From DATACZ01 sp036258795 (GTDB lineage Bacteria > Actinomycetota > CADDZG01 > JAHWKV01): 15,630 nt of DNA. The position numbers and the translations under genes are program-made. The stretch lies in assembly GCA_036258795.1 (NCBI GenBank), contig DATACZ010000174.1, positions 1 through 15,630 of the forward strand, read 5' to 3'. Every line of letters begins with the position of its first letter. The first letter of the stretch is position 1. Below, in pieces: positions 1-6,812 of the stretch. Below the pieces are notes generated by a model that saw only the letters and a program-made list of their open reading frames with translations, did no database searches and was not told the origin of the DNA.

Positions 1-100
1 GGGGCCCGTTCAGCTTGAGCGCCCTCTCCACGATGTCGACTGCCAGCTCCACCCCGGCGCAACACCCTCGCGGAGCGGCAACAAGAATCTTCTTAGTCAC
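1..100 (-). CDS. ispH: 4-hydroxy-3-methylbut-2-enyl diphosphate reductase (IspH/LytB), N-terminal fragment
   Basis: Only the first 33 codons lie in the window; the gene runs off the left edge. Read from a GTG at 100, the product starts MTKKILVAAPRGCCAGVELA, the IspH N-terminus (family form: LLAAPRG-aromatic-CAGV-x-R-A-V). IspH is the [4Fe-4S] enzyme that reduces HMBPP to IPP and DMAPP, the last step of the MEP pathway. Cys14 corresponds to the first of the three cluster-ligand cysteines. The residue before it is Cys13, where most homologues have Phe or Tyr. The GTG overlaps the end of ispG by eight bases (GTGACTAA), so translation is probably coupled to ispG, whose product is the IspH substrate. 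The other two cluster cysteines cannot be seen here. Confidence 0.9.
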   Translation of the reverse strand, partial: MTKKILVAAPRGCCAGVELAVDIVERALKLNGP

Positions 101-1196
101 GGGTCCCTCCGGGCGCAGCTGCGGCCGCCATCTCAGACGCCACCTTTACGGCCTCCTCCATCAATGCATCGACCATTCGGCTGGCGGGGACCCAACCGAT
201 CTGCCGCCCCCGGGAAAAGATCAAGCCGCGGCCGGGGCCGGCCGCGATGCCAACGTCATCTTCCCTCGCCTCAGCCGGACCGTTTACTTCACAGCCCATT
301 ACGGCGATCTGGATCGGGGGGAGCTTCATGGTCTCCAGACGCTCCTGCACCTGGCGGGTAAGGTCGATGACGTCCAGCTCCGCCCGGCCGCAGGAGGGGC
401 ACGCAACGAGATCGAAGGTCGATCTGCGCAGCCCCAGCGCCTGGAGAATTTGCTTGCACACCTTGACCTCTTCAACCGGATCTGCCGTCAGCGAAACCCG
501 GATGGTGTCGCCGATGCCCTCTGCCAACAGAGTTCCGATGCCTATTGCCGACTTGAGCGTGCCGTATGGAGGAGGGCCGGCCTCGGTGACCCCAAGGTGC
601 AGGGGATAGTCAACCGCCTCAGCCAGCAGCCGGTAGGCCTCGATCATCTGTGGCACCTTCTGGTGCTTGACGGAGATCTTGATATCGGAGAACCCCTCGT
701 CCTCAAGGATCTTCACCTCTTCCAGAGCGCTTGCAACCAGCGCCTGGGGCGTGGGCCCGCCGTACTGAGCCAGAAGCCGGCGGTCGAGGGAGCCGGCGTT
801 GACTCCAACTCGAATGGGCACCCCGCGGTCGGCCGCCTCCCGGACCACTGCGCGGATGTGCTCCGGATTACGGATGTTGCCCGGATTCAGGCGAAGTCCG
901 TGAACCCCTGCCTCCAGTGCCATTAGGGCCAGGCGGTAAGAAAAGTGAATGTCGGCGATTATCGGCACCCCGGCTTCGGCGACGATGCTGGGCAAAGCCC
1001 TGGCATCGCCCTCGTGCGGTACCGCTACCCGCACAAGGTCAGCCCCTTGAGTGGCAATGGCGTGAGCTTGGATCAGCGTCGCCTGGACATCCTCGGTTTT
1101 GGTGGTGGTCATCGACTGAATGCGGACCGGGGCATCCCCCCCGACCTCGACACCACCGATCGTGATCTTCCTGGTTCGCCGACGCTCGTTAATCAT
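93..1196 (-). CDS. ispG: 4-hydroxy-3-methylbut-2-en-1-yl diphosphate synthase (IspG/GcpE)
   Basis: This 367-residue protein has the length of the single-domain bacterial IspG. It converts methylerythritol cyclodiphosphate to HMBPP in the cytosol, the penultimate MEP step, using a [4Fe-4S] cluster. The N-terminal TIM-barrel half carries QSMTTTKTEDV (27-37) and the RLNPGNI motif (102-108). The C-terminal cluster domain carries CPSCGR (Cys266, Cys269) and GCEVNGPAEA (Cys302, Glu309), which supply the three cysteine ligands and the glutamate ligand. The GPAEA segment has Ala where GPGEA is usual. The ATG at 1196 fits the family N-terminus (basic stretch, then ITIGGVEVGGDAPV). Its ribosome binding site is poor: the nearest AAGGA is 17 bases upstream, within a tandem duplication. 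The stop overlaps the ispH start. Confidence 0.97.
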   Translation of the reverse strand: MINERRRTRKITIGGVEVGGDAPVRIQSMTTTKTEDVQATLIQAHAIATQGADLVRVAVPHEGDARALPSIVAEAGVPIIADIHFSYRLALMALEAGVHGLRLNPGNIRNPEHIRAVVREAADRGVPIRVGVNAGSLDRRLLAQYGGPTPQALVASALEEVKILEDEGFSDIKISVKHQKVPQMIEAYRLLAEAVDYPLHLGVTEAGPPPYGTLKSAIGIGTLLAEGIGDTIRVSLTADPVEEVKVCKQILQALGLRRSTFDLVACPSCGRAELDVIDLTRQVQERLETMKLPPIQIAVMGCEVNGPAEAREDDVGIAAGPGRGLIFSRGRQIGWVPASRMVDALMEEAVKVASEMAAAAAPGGTRD

Positions 1197-1224
1197 CAGC
1201 TAAATGTTTGCCGTCCTTAATCAT
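1189..1224 (-). other. possible 11-codon leader ORF overlapping the ispG start
   Basis: The upstream copy of the tandem duplication carries a second ATGATTAA. From it an ORF reads MIKDGKHLADD and stops at TAA (1191-1189), just past the ispG ATG (1196-1194). Because the repeat unit is 28 bp, the duplicated ATG is out of frame with ispG. Seen: the ORF and its overlap. Inferred only: that it is translated, and that termination next to the ispG start helps or competes with ispG initiation. It may simply be a by-product of the duplication. Confidence 0.2.
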
Positions 1225-1246
1225 CAGTTAAATGCTTGCAGTCCTT
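1191..1246. repeat. tandem duplication, two 28-bp units, at the ispG start
   Basis: Units 1191-1218 and 1219-1246 match at 25 of 28 positions; the differences are at unit positions 10, 17 and 21. Each unit contains an AATCATCAG(C/T)TAAATG core. On the ispG strand each reads AAGGAC, then an AT-rich stretch, then TGATGATT, so the presumed start region is doubled. Reading from just before each unit, TTAATCATCAG(C/T)TAA recurs with a 28-bp period. The stretch from 1247 begins with a poorer, possibly third, degenerate match (AATC, then AAATGCT). The role is unknown. Confidence 0.85.
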
Positions 1247-1475
1247 CGAATCCTGAGCAAATGCTCAAATCTTGAGAGGCGGGAAGGACACCGCCAGTCT
1301 AGGCGTGGAATTTCGGGTACTTTCGGGATGAGTTGTCGAGATTTGGTGGAGTTTGCCTCGGGGGGCTCCTGTACCGGGTCCTTATCTCGGCCTCGATCGG
1401 GCGATGATTCATTAGGGGGGTCGCTGGTTAGGATCTTTGCCAGAGTGGCCTGAAGAAAGTGGGAGTTCTCATCAC

Positions 1476-2024
1476 ATGGATGCTAAGTCGGCCTTCGACA
1501 ACAAAGACCGCGTTCAGATCATCGATGTGCGTCACGAGCACGAGTTCGAGGCCGGACGCATCGAGGGCGCCCTCCACATACCGCTCTCCGAGCTAAGCAC
1601 CCGTTTGGGCGAGATCGATCCAAACATCCCCGTGGTCACCGTCTGCCGAACCGGCAGCCGCAGCGCCCGGGCAGCCGAGCTACTGGGTGACAGCGGTTAC
1701 GAGACCCACAATCTTGAGGGCGGAATGCTGTCATGGGAAAGGACGGGACTTCCTTTCACCACGCCGAAGGGCGAGCCGGGCAGGGTGGCGCCAATCCGGC
1801 CCGAGCGCGCCACTGCTACGTCATCCGAGGAATCAAACGACGCAATGGATCCGAGCTTTGCGACGCTGACCAACGACCTAATCGAGGTTTCTTACGCGCT
1901 TCAAGAACGCTTCGGCGACCGAGACCCGGATGAAGAGGAAACTCGAGCGTTCATGAAGGAGTGGTTGATGAGCAAGGGAAAAACCGAAGCGGAAGCCGAG
2001 GAATTTCTCGACTCCCAAGCCTAG
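1476..2024 (+). CDS. rhodanese-domain sulfurtransferase with C-terminal helical extension
   Basis: The 182-residue product has one rhodanese domain (about 1-95): IIDVRHEHEFEAGRIEGALHIPL, the active-site loop CRTGSRS with catalytic Cys57, and NLEGGMLSWERTGLPF at the end. Such domains carry a persulfide on the cysteine and pass sulfur to acceptors; the acceptor here is unknown. A linker (96-122) is followed by an acidic, probably helical segment (about 124-182, FATLTNDLIEVSYALQERFG and on to EEFLDSQA) that I do not recognise. The frame also opens at a TTG at 1437, but I chose the ATG at 1476 because GGGAG stands 11-15 bases upstream and the domain is complete from there apart from its first helix. 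It is divergent from ispG and followed 71 bases later by a methyltransferase. Confidence 0.85.
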   Translation: MDAKSAFDNKDRVQIIDVRHEHEFEAGRIEGALHIPLSELSTRLGEIDPNIPVVTVCRTGSRSARAAELLGDSGYETHNLEGGMLSWERTGLPFTTPKGEPGRVAPIRPERATATSSEESNDAMDPSFATLTNDLIEVSYALQERFGDRDPDEEETRAFMKEWLMSKGKTEAEAEEFLDSQA

Positions 2025-2095
2025 GAGTGCAATGGAGTAGTCTGGCATGAAAGTAGTCCATCTTCCGGATCACTGAGGCATTCTGACCGGCGCCC

Positions 2096-2959
2096 GTGCC
2101 CCCTCCCGACACCCTCACCCGGCGCTTTCGTCCAGAAGACCTGTCCGTATTCACCGAGGAGGAGTCCGCCCGCTATCTCGCAGGGATCGACCCTCGGGTC
2201 ATGTCACGTATCCATCAAGATTCGGAGGCTTGGCGTGCGGTGTGTGAGAGAGTCGCATGGGAGCTCCTATACCGCTTGGACCCCGATCTCTACGACAGGC
2301 TGACCGAGGGGGAAACCCTCCACCCGAAAATAATGGACTGGCTTCCAACGCGGGTTCGCACTGCCGTTGAGCTCGGAGCAGGCACCGGTCGGCTAACCGT
2401 GCAGCTGGCCCCAAGGTGCGAGCAGCTCATTGCGGTCGAGCCAGCGGCACCCCTGGCCAGAAGGCTGGCGGCCAAGCTGAGGAGCTTTGGGCTCTCCAAG
2501 GTGGAGGTCATCAAGGGCTTCTTTGATGCCGTGCCGGTGCCGGACGGGTGGGCCCGGCTGGTAGTGGCGTGCTCATCGTTCACTAGCGACCCTGCCCACG
2601 GAGGAGCCCCCGGCCTAAGTGAGATGGAGAGGGTCTGTGCGGAGGAGGGGCTCATCGTCGTCATCTGGCCGGATGACACTGAGTGGATGAAACGCCACGG
2701 CTTCGAGACAGTCACCTTTTCCGGACAACTGACGCTGAAGTTTCAAAGCGTCGAGGAGGCCGTGGAGCTGTCGCGCATCTTCTACCCGCATGCTGTGCCC
2801 GAGATCATTCGAGGCAACCTGCAGGAGGTCCCGTACGAAACGCTAGGAATGACCGCTCCGCGGATGCTGAGCTGGAAGAGAAAGGCCGCGGCGCGCTCCG
2901 GCGTGATGGCCGAGGAACTGCTGAAGGGGTCCGGCCCCGGCCGGGCGCACTCTGCTTAG
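2096..2959 (+). CDS. class I SAM-dependent methyltransferase, substrate unknown
   Basis: The 287-residue product has a Rossmann-type SAM domain. Motif I is VELGAGTGRL (91-100), and the acidic residue ending strand 2 is Glu115 in LIAVEPA. A hydrophobic strand with ACSSF (158-162) sits where motif IV is expected, and LIVVIWPDD (186-194) forms a later strand. About 85 residues precede the fold (a helical cap with LYRLDPDLYDRLTEGE), and a C-terminal part of about 80 residues follows. The motifs do not identify the substrate. The start is the furthest possible: GTG at 2096, with an in-frame TGA at 2084. It has no clear ribosome binding site, so the next in-frame ATG (2201) cannot be excluded, though it would cut into the cap. 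The glycosyltransferase starts 10 bases after the stop, so the two are probably co-transcribed. Confidence 0.8.
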   Translation: MPPPDTLTRRFRPEDLSVFTEEESARYLAGIDPRVMSRIHQDSEAWRAVCERVAWELLYRLDPDLYDRLTEGETLHPKIMDWLPTRVRTAVELGAGTGRLTVQLAPRCEQLIAVEPAAPLARRLAAKLRSFGLSKVEVIKGFFDAVPVPDGWARLVVACSSFTSDPAHGGAPGLSEMERVCAEEGLIVVIWPDDTEWMKRHGFETVTFSGQLTLKFQSVEEAVELSRIFYPHAVPEIIRGNLQEVPYETLGMTAPRMLSWKRKAAARSGVMAEELLKGSGPGRAHSA

Positions 2960-2969
2960 TATTGCCGTC

Positions 2970-4058
2970 ATGAGGATAGCCATGCTGGCTCCGCTGGTCA
3001 CTCCCATTCGGGAACCTCAACAGGGAGGCGCACAGGCGGTAGTGGCAGACCTTGCGGCTGGTCTGACCGCTCGAGGGCACGAGGTCGACGTTTTCGCGGC
3101 GCGCGGATCGTCCATCCCGGGCGCAAATGTGATCGATACCGGGGTCCACTCGGAAGATCTCGCTGCTTCACTCTTCCGTCACAACCGGCCGGCCGTAGTG
3201 GGACCTGAGGTGCCCCAAGCCTTTGCCCGAGCCTACCGTCTGGTAACCCGCGGCCGGTACGACCTGGTCCACGGCCACGCCTTCGACGCACCGGCCATCA
3301 TGCTGGGAACGGATACAGACATCCCGGTGATTCACACTCTTCACCTTCCTCCCGACCCCACGATTGCCTCCGCTCTGCGAGCCGCATCACTATCCAGGCA
3401 GGCCCCTGTGGTGGCCACCGTCTCCCGATCGTCGGCCGAGCTATGGAGCCGTTATGTACGGGTAGACGCCATCTTGAAAAATGGCGTTCCCCTCGACCGC
3501 ATTCCCTGGACTCGAGAAGGCGGCGAAGGTGCTTTGTTCGCGGGCCGGTTCTCGTCGGAGAAGGGCGCGCTCGAGGCCGTGGAGGTAGCCCAGATGGCGG
3601 AGGTGCCCCTCACGTTGATTGGAAATCCTTACGAGCCGGCCTACTTCTCGCAGCTGCAGGATCGGTGCCGTTCCGAGCCTCTAGTCACTTTAGAATCCGC
3701 CGTGCCGAGAACTGAGCTTTGGGGGAGGATGCGGACCTCATCGGTCGTGCTGTGTCCTTCCCGGTGGGACGAGCCCTTCGGGTTGGTTGCCGCTGAGGCT
3801 CAGGCATCCGGCACGCCGGTTGTGGCGTTTGCCCGAGGGGGGCTGGTAGAGGTCGTCGCCGATCAGGTGACCGGTGCTCTCATCCCAGATGGCAATCTCG
3901 AAGCGGCGGCCGGGGCTGTGTCGAGGGTCGGGTCTTTTGACCGCGTGGCTTGCCGGCGGCATGCCGAGGCGACACTCAACTTGGAAGCGACGCTGGACGC
4001 CCACGAGGACCTTTACCAAATCGTCGCAGCCCGGCAAAGCCGTGATGCGCTTCGCTAG
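2970..4058 (+). CDS. GT4-family glycosyltransferase (GT-B fold)
   Basis: The 362-residue protein has the usual length and two-domain layout of a retaining GT-B enzyme. The N-terminal acceptor domain begins MRIAMLAPLVTPI and has a glycine-rich GGAQAVVADLAAGL loop (19-32). The C-terminal donor domain has FAGRFSSEKG (190-199, with Arg193 and Lys198 placed to bind donor phosphates) and the E-x7-E motif EPFGLVAAE (Glu268, Glu276), followed by GTPVVAFARGGL. It should transfer a sugar from a nucleotide-sugar donor; neither sugar nor acceptor can be read from the sequence. There is no membrane segment, so it is cytosolic or peripheral. It starts 10 bases after the methyltransferase, which suggests that the two modify the same metabolite or lipid (inference). 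It converges on the htrA-like gene with a 23-base gap. Confidence 0.88.
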   Translation: MRIAMLAPLVTPIREPQQGGAQAVVADLAAGLTARGHEVDVFAARGSSIPGANVIDTGVHSEDLAASLFRHNRPAVVGPEVPQAFARAYRLVTRGRYDLVHGHAFDAPAIMLGTDTDIPVIHTLHLPPDPTIASALRAASLSRQAPVVATVSRSSAELWSRYVRVDAILKNGVPLDRIPWTREGGEGALFAGRFSSEKGALEAVEVAQMAEVPLTLIGNPYEPAYFSQLQDRCRSEPLVTLESAVPRTELWGRMRTSSVVLCPSRWDEPFGLVAAEAQASGTPVVAFARGGLVEVVADQVTGALIPDGNLEAAAGAVSRVGSFDRVACRRHAEATLNLEATLDAHEDLYQIVAARQSRDALR

Positions 4059-4081
4059 AGGTCTCGCAGTTTGGCAGACCC

Positions 4082-5188
4082 TTACGGTCGCTCCGCCAAG
4101 GTGGGATTCACGGTGATCATCTGGTCGCCCCGTACGACCACAATCGTCATGCGGTCCCCGGGTCTCCGGGATCCAATTCCGGCAGAGACCCCCTGAATGT
4201 CGGTTACTTTCTTTCCGTCCACCTCAACGATCACGTCGTCCACCTGAAGACCGGCCTGGTCCGCCGGCGAGCCATTGACCACCTGGATGATGAGCACCCC
4301 CTCCCGAACGTTCAGGTCCCGATCGGCAGCGATCCCCGGCGACAGGGTGACCATCTGGATCCCAAGGAAGGGGCGAACCACCGTTCCCGACCGCATGAGC
4401 TGATCCACCACCTCCCTTGCGGGGGTGATGGCGATGGCAAAGCCAATGTTCTGCGCCTCACCGGCGATGGCCGTATTGACCCCGATTACCCGGCCGGCAA
4501 GATCGACCAGCGCTCCTCCGCTGTTCCCTGGGTTGATGGCCGCGTCCGTTTGAATGAGGTTTTGTAGCAGTGCTCCGTTTGGTTCCATGATGGATCGGTC
4601 TAGGGCCGAGACAATTCCCTCCGTCACCGTTGGACCTCCCTCCAGCCCGAGAGCGTGGCCTACCGCGATCACCGTGTTTCCCACGACGAGCTGCCTGGAG
4701 TCACCCAAGGGAGCAGGCTTTAGCCCCCGGGCGTCGATCTTGAGCACGGCTAGGTCGGTCTCCGGGTCGGCTCCGACTACACGCGCCGGTAGCCGTCTGC
4801 CGTCCGATAGAAGCACCTCGACCTGCTGAGCGCCCGCCACCACATGGGCGTTGGTGAGGATGTTGCCGTCTTCCGTGACCACTATCCCCGTGCCCGCTCC
4901 CTGAGACGGGACGATCTGGAAGAAGAAATCACGGGCCAGGCGCTGGGTAAAGATTGCCGCGATCGAAGGCTTGATGTCCTCGACGATGGCGGGGATGGAG
5001 CCCCTGGCAGCGGCCTCAGGAGGCCTTTCGGTAGATACCGGAGGCAGGCTGGAGGTGGCCTCCTGCCGGGTGGTGCACTGAGTAAGCAGTGCAACCCCCG
5101 CCGCCCCGAGAACCACTCCGGCCAGTATCGCCAGTACTGGCCTCCTCGTCTTCGGTGTGCGCGCAACGGGGGATGCCGGCTTCTCCAT
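4082..5188 (-). CDS. HtrA/DegP-type serine protease, membrane-anchored, with PDZ domain
   Basis: The 368-residue protein has a short basic cytosolic N-terminus (1-16), one membrane segment (about 17-36), a linker, a trypsin-like domain and one PDZ domain. The triad is visible: His115 in LTNAHVV, Asp145 in DPETDLAVLKI and Ser223 in NPGNSGGAL. The PDZ runs from about 273, with GVLIIQVVNGSPADQAGL as its core. It should act outside the membrane as a quality-control protease. LLTQC at 34-38 resembles a lipobox, but Gln before the Cys is atypical, so a membrane anchor is more likely than lipidation. The ATG at 5188 has GGAGAG seven bases upstream. It is divergent from the acyltransferase (114-base gap). 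Confidence 0.95.
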   Translation of the reverse strand: MEKPASPVARTPKTRRPVLAILAGVVLGAAGVALLTQCTTRQEATSSLPPVSTERPPEAAARGSIPAIVEDIKPSIAAIFTQRLARDFFFQIVPSQGAGTGIVVTEDGNILTNAHVVAGAQQVEVLLSDGRRLPARVVGADPETDLAVLKIDARGLKPAPLGDSRQLVVGNTVIAVGHALGLEGGPTVTEGIVSALDRSIMEPNGALLQNLIQTDAAINPGNSGGALVDLAGRVIGVNTAIAGEAQNIGFAIAITPAREVVDQLMRSGTVVRPFLGIQMVTLSPGIAADRDLNVREGVLIIQVVNGSPADQAGLQVDDVIVEVDGKKVTDIQGVSAGIGSRRPGDRMTIVVVRGDQMITVNPTLAERP

Positions 5189-5302
5189 GGCTATACTCTC
5201 CAGCAGTTTGAACTCGACGGGCCACTACCTTACTCGCCGAATGCCGGCTCGTCTCTAGGCGACGGAAGCAAGGACCGGGCGTTGCGCCGACCAAGAGAGC
5301 CC

Positions 5303-6034
5303 ATGTACTCGCTTGTGGCGATCATTGCCTGGGTCGCAAGAGCTCTCTGGCGCTGGAAGGTCATCGTGAGCGGGGTGGAGAACGTCCCGGAAACGGGGCC
5401 CGTTGTGCTTGCTATCAACCACTCCGGTTATCTGGACCCCATCTTTGCGGCCTGGCCCGTGGTCTTCGAGAAAAAGCGTTGGGTACGCTATCTAGCCAAG
5501 AAAGAGGTCTTCGACCACAAGCTCTCCGGCCCTTTGATGAGGGGCATGAAGCACATCTCAGTGGATCGCCGGAGGGCTCCGCTAAGAGCGCTCCAGGCCT
5601 CGATCGAGGCACTGAAGTCGGGGGAGATCATCGGCACCTTCCCGGAGGCCACGATCAACCGCTCCTTCGTTCCAGGGAAGGGCAAGAGCGGAACCGTAAG
5701 GATGGCGCAGTCCTCCGGAGCCGTGGTGGTTCCGGTTGCCGTGTGGGGAGCTCACCGGCTGCTAACGAAAGGGCGCCCCAGAAACCTCCAGCGGGGGGTA
5801 GCCATCATGATCAGATTCGGAAAACCCATGAGGTTCGATCCAGAAGAGAATCCCAAGGAAGCTACGCAGCGCCTCATGAACGAGATCCGAGCGCTTCTTA
5901 CCGAGGCGCAGATTCGCTATCCCCAGGCACCCGCATCCGACGACGACCGCTGGTGGCTTCCCGCTCACCTCGGGGGCACGGCGCCGGCTCCGGAAGAAGT
6001 GGTGCCGCGGAAGAACGAAGCAGGCCTCAGCTAG
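5303..6034 (+). CDS. 1-acyl-sn-glycerol-3-phosphate acyltransferase (PlsC family)
   Basis: The 243-residue protein belongs to the PlsC/LPLAT family, which moves an acyl chain to lysophosphatidate (or a related acceptor) at the inner membrane face. Motif I is NHSGYLDP with the H-x4-D pair His40/Asp45. Motif III is FPEATINRS (113-121), the PEAT(I) form common in actinobacterial members instead of FPEGTRS. Motif IV is VVVPVAVWGAHR (141-152). The tail with DDRWWLPAHLGGTAPAPEE also fits actinobacterial relatives. The frame is open from 4844, but the region before 5303 is antisense to the protease gene. The ATG at 5303 gives the normal N-terminus, with AAGAGAG just upstream (short spacing). Its stop shares the palindrome CTAG with the convergent nfo stop. 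The acyl and acceptor specificity cannot be read from the sequence. Confidence 0.9.
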   Translation: MYSLVAIIAWVARALWRWKVIVSGVENVPETGPVVLAINHSGYLDPIFAAWPVVFEKKRWVRYLAKKEVFDHKLSGPLMRGMKHISVDRRRAPLRALQASIEALKSGEIIGTFPEATINRSFVPGKGKSGTVRMAQSSGAVVVPVAVWGAHRLLTKGRPRNLQRGVAIMIRFGKPMRFDPEENPKEATQRLMNEIRALLTEAQIRYPQAPASDDDRWWLPAHLGGTAPAPEEVVPRKNEAGLS

Positions 6035-6789
6035 CCCCGGCCCACCTGGCGGCGGACCCAAGCCAGGTCCTCGACCAACCCGGGCAAGGGAGTTTCGAGT
6101 ATCAGTACCGGTGCCTTGGAGGCCTGGATCATTGCTGCCACTACCTCGGGATCCATGTTTCCTTTACCGATGTTCGTGTGGCGATCGGCCCCCGTACCAG
6201 CCCGGTCTCTGGAGTCGTTGCAGTGAAGCACGTCGATGCGCCCAGTAGCGGCAAGCACTCGCTCCACCACGTCCACCAACTCCTCCCCTGCGGCGTGGGC
6301 GTGGCAGGTGTCGAAGCAAAACCCGACATCGAAACCCTCCAGGCGCTCCCATAGCCGGGAGATCTGATTGACGTACCTGGCCACGGCGTTGGTACCGCCG
6401 GCAGTGTTCTCGATGATCAGCTGGACCGGAAACTCGCGCTCTTCGAAGACCTTCCACCACCTGGTGAAGCCCTGCTCCACGTCGTCCTCGGCATGTCCAC
6501 CGTGAACGATGACCCCGGCAGCGCCGATCTCTGCGGCCGCGTCCACCGTTTGGGCCAGGGTCTTGCGAGAAGGCACTCTTATGCGAGGCGATGGATGGCA
6601 GACGTTGAGGCGGTAGGGAGCGTGAACGTAAATGGGGATTTCCCCCTGCCGGAGAGCTTCGGCGTCAGGCCTCGGCTCCGGCTTGTCGAAGCTCTGGGGG
6701 TCTCCCAGGAACATCTGTATCGCCTCCAGCCCCAACGCCCGGGCATCCTCCAGAGGATCTTCCTGCCCGATGTGGGCCCCTATCAGCAT
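6031..6789 (-). CDS. nfo: deoxyribonuclease IV (endonuclease IV), AP endonuclease
   Basis: The 252-residue protein is a family 2 AP endonuclease (TIM barrel with three metals, usually zinc) that cuts the backbone 5' to abasic sites and repairs blocked 3' ends. All nine metal ligands known from E. coli Nfo have counterparts: His56 (HAPY), His96 (VIVHGGH), Glu127 (IIENTAGG), Asp160 and His163 (FDTCHAHAAG), His189 (LHCND), Asp202 and His204 (DRHTNIGKG) and Glu231 (LILETP). Several spacings are identical to E. coli. The ATG at 6789 has GTGAGG five bases upstream. It lies 23 bases behind the adnB-like gene on the same strand, with no terminator seen between, so it is probably the last gene of the LysM-adnA-adnB unit. 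Confidence 0.96.
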   Translation of the reverse strand: MLIGAHIGQEDPLEDARALGLEAIQMFLGDPQSFDKPEPRPDAEALRQGEIPIYVHAPYRLNVCHPSPRIRVPSRKTLAQTVDAAAEIGAAGVIVHGGHAEDDVEQGFTRWWKVFEEREFPVQLIIENTAGGTNAVARYVNQISRLWERLEGFDVGFCFDTCHAHAAGEELVDVVERVLAATGRIDVLHCNDSRDRAGTGADRHTNIGKGNMDPEVVAAMIQASKAPVLILETPLPGLVEDLAWVRRQVGRG

Positions 6790-6812
6790 GTCGACCTCAC
6801 GAATGATTGAGA

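Noticed and set aside
15..926. 303-codon plus-strand open frame antisense to ispG
   Set aside because: It has no recognisable domain, its composition is typical of a GC-rich shadow frame, and ispG with all its cluster ligands occupies the other strand.
2046..2075. Nine-codon ORF (MKVVHLPDH) before the methyltransferase
   Set aside because: It is very short, has no link to the downstream frame and only a fair GGAG upstream; chance is the simplest explanation.
4060..4080. GGTCT...AGACC inverted repeat between the glycosyltransferase and htrA genes
   Set aside because: The stem is only 5 bp with an 11-base loop and no T run, too weak to call a terminator.
4844..5302. Long 5' extension of the acyltransferase frame
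   Set aside because: It is antisense to the htrA-like gene, and the family N-terminus begins at the ATG at 5303.
5479..6354. 291-codon plus-strand frame across the plsC-nfo junction
   Set aside because: It is a shadow of two well-supported genes, with low-complexity Arg/Ser/Gly-rich sequence and no motif.
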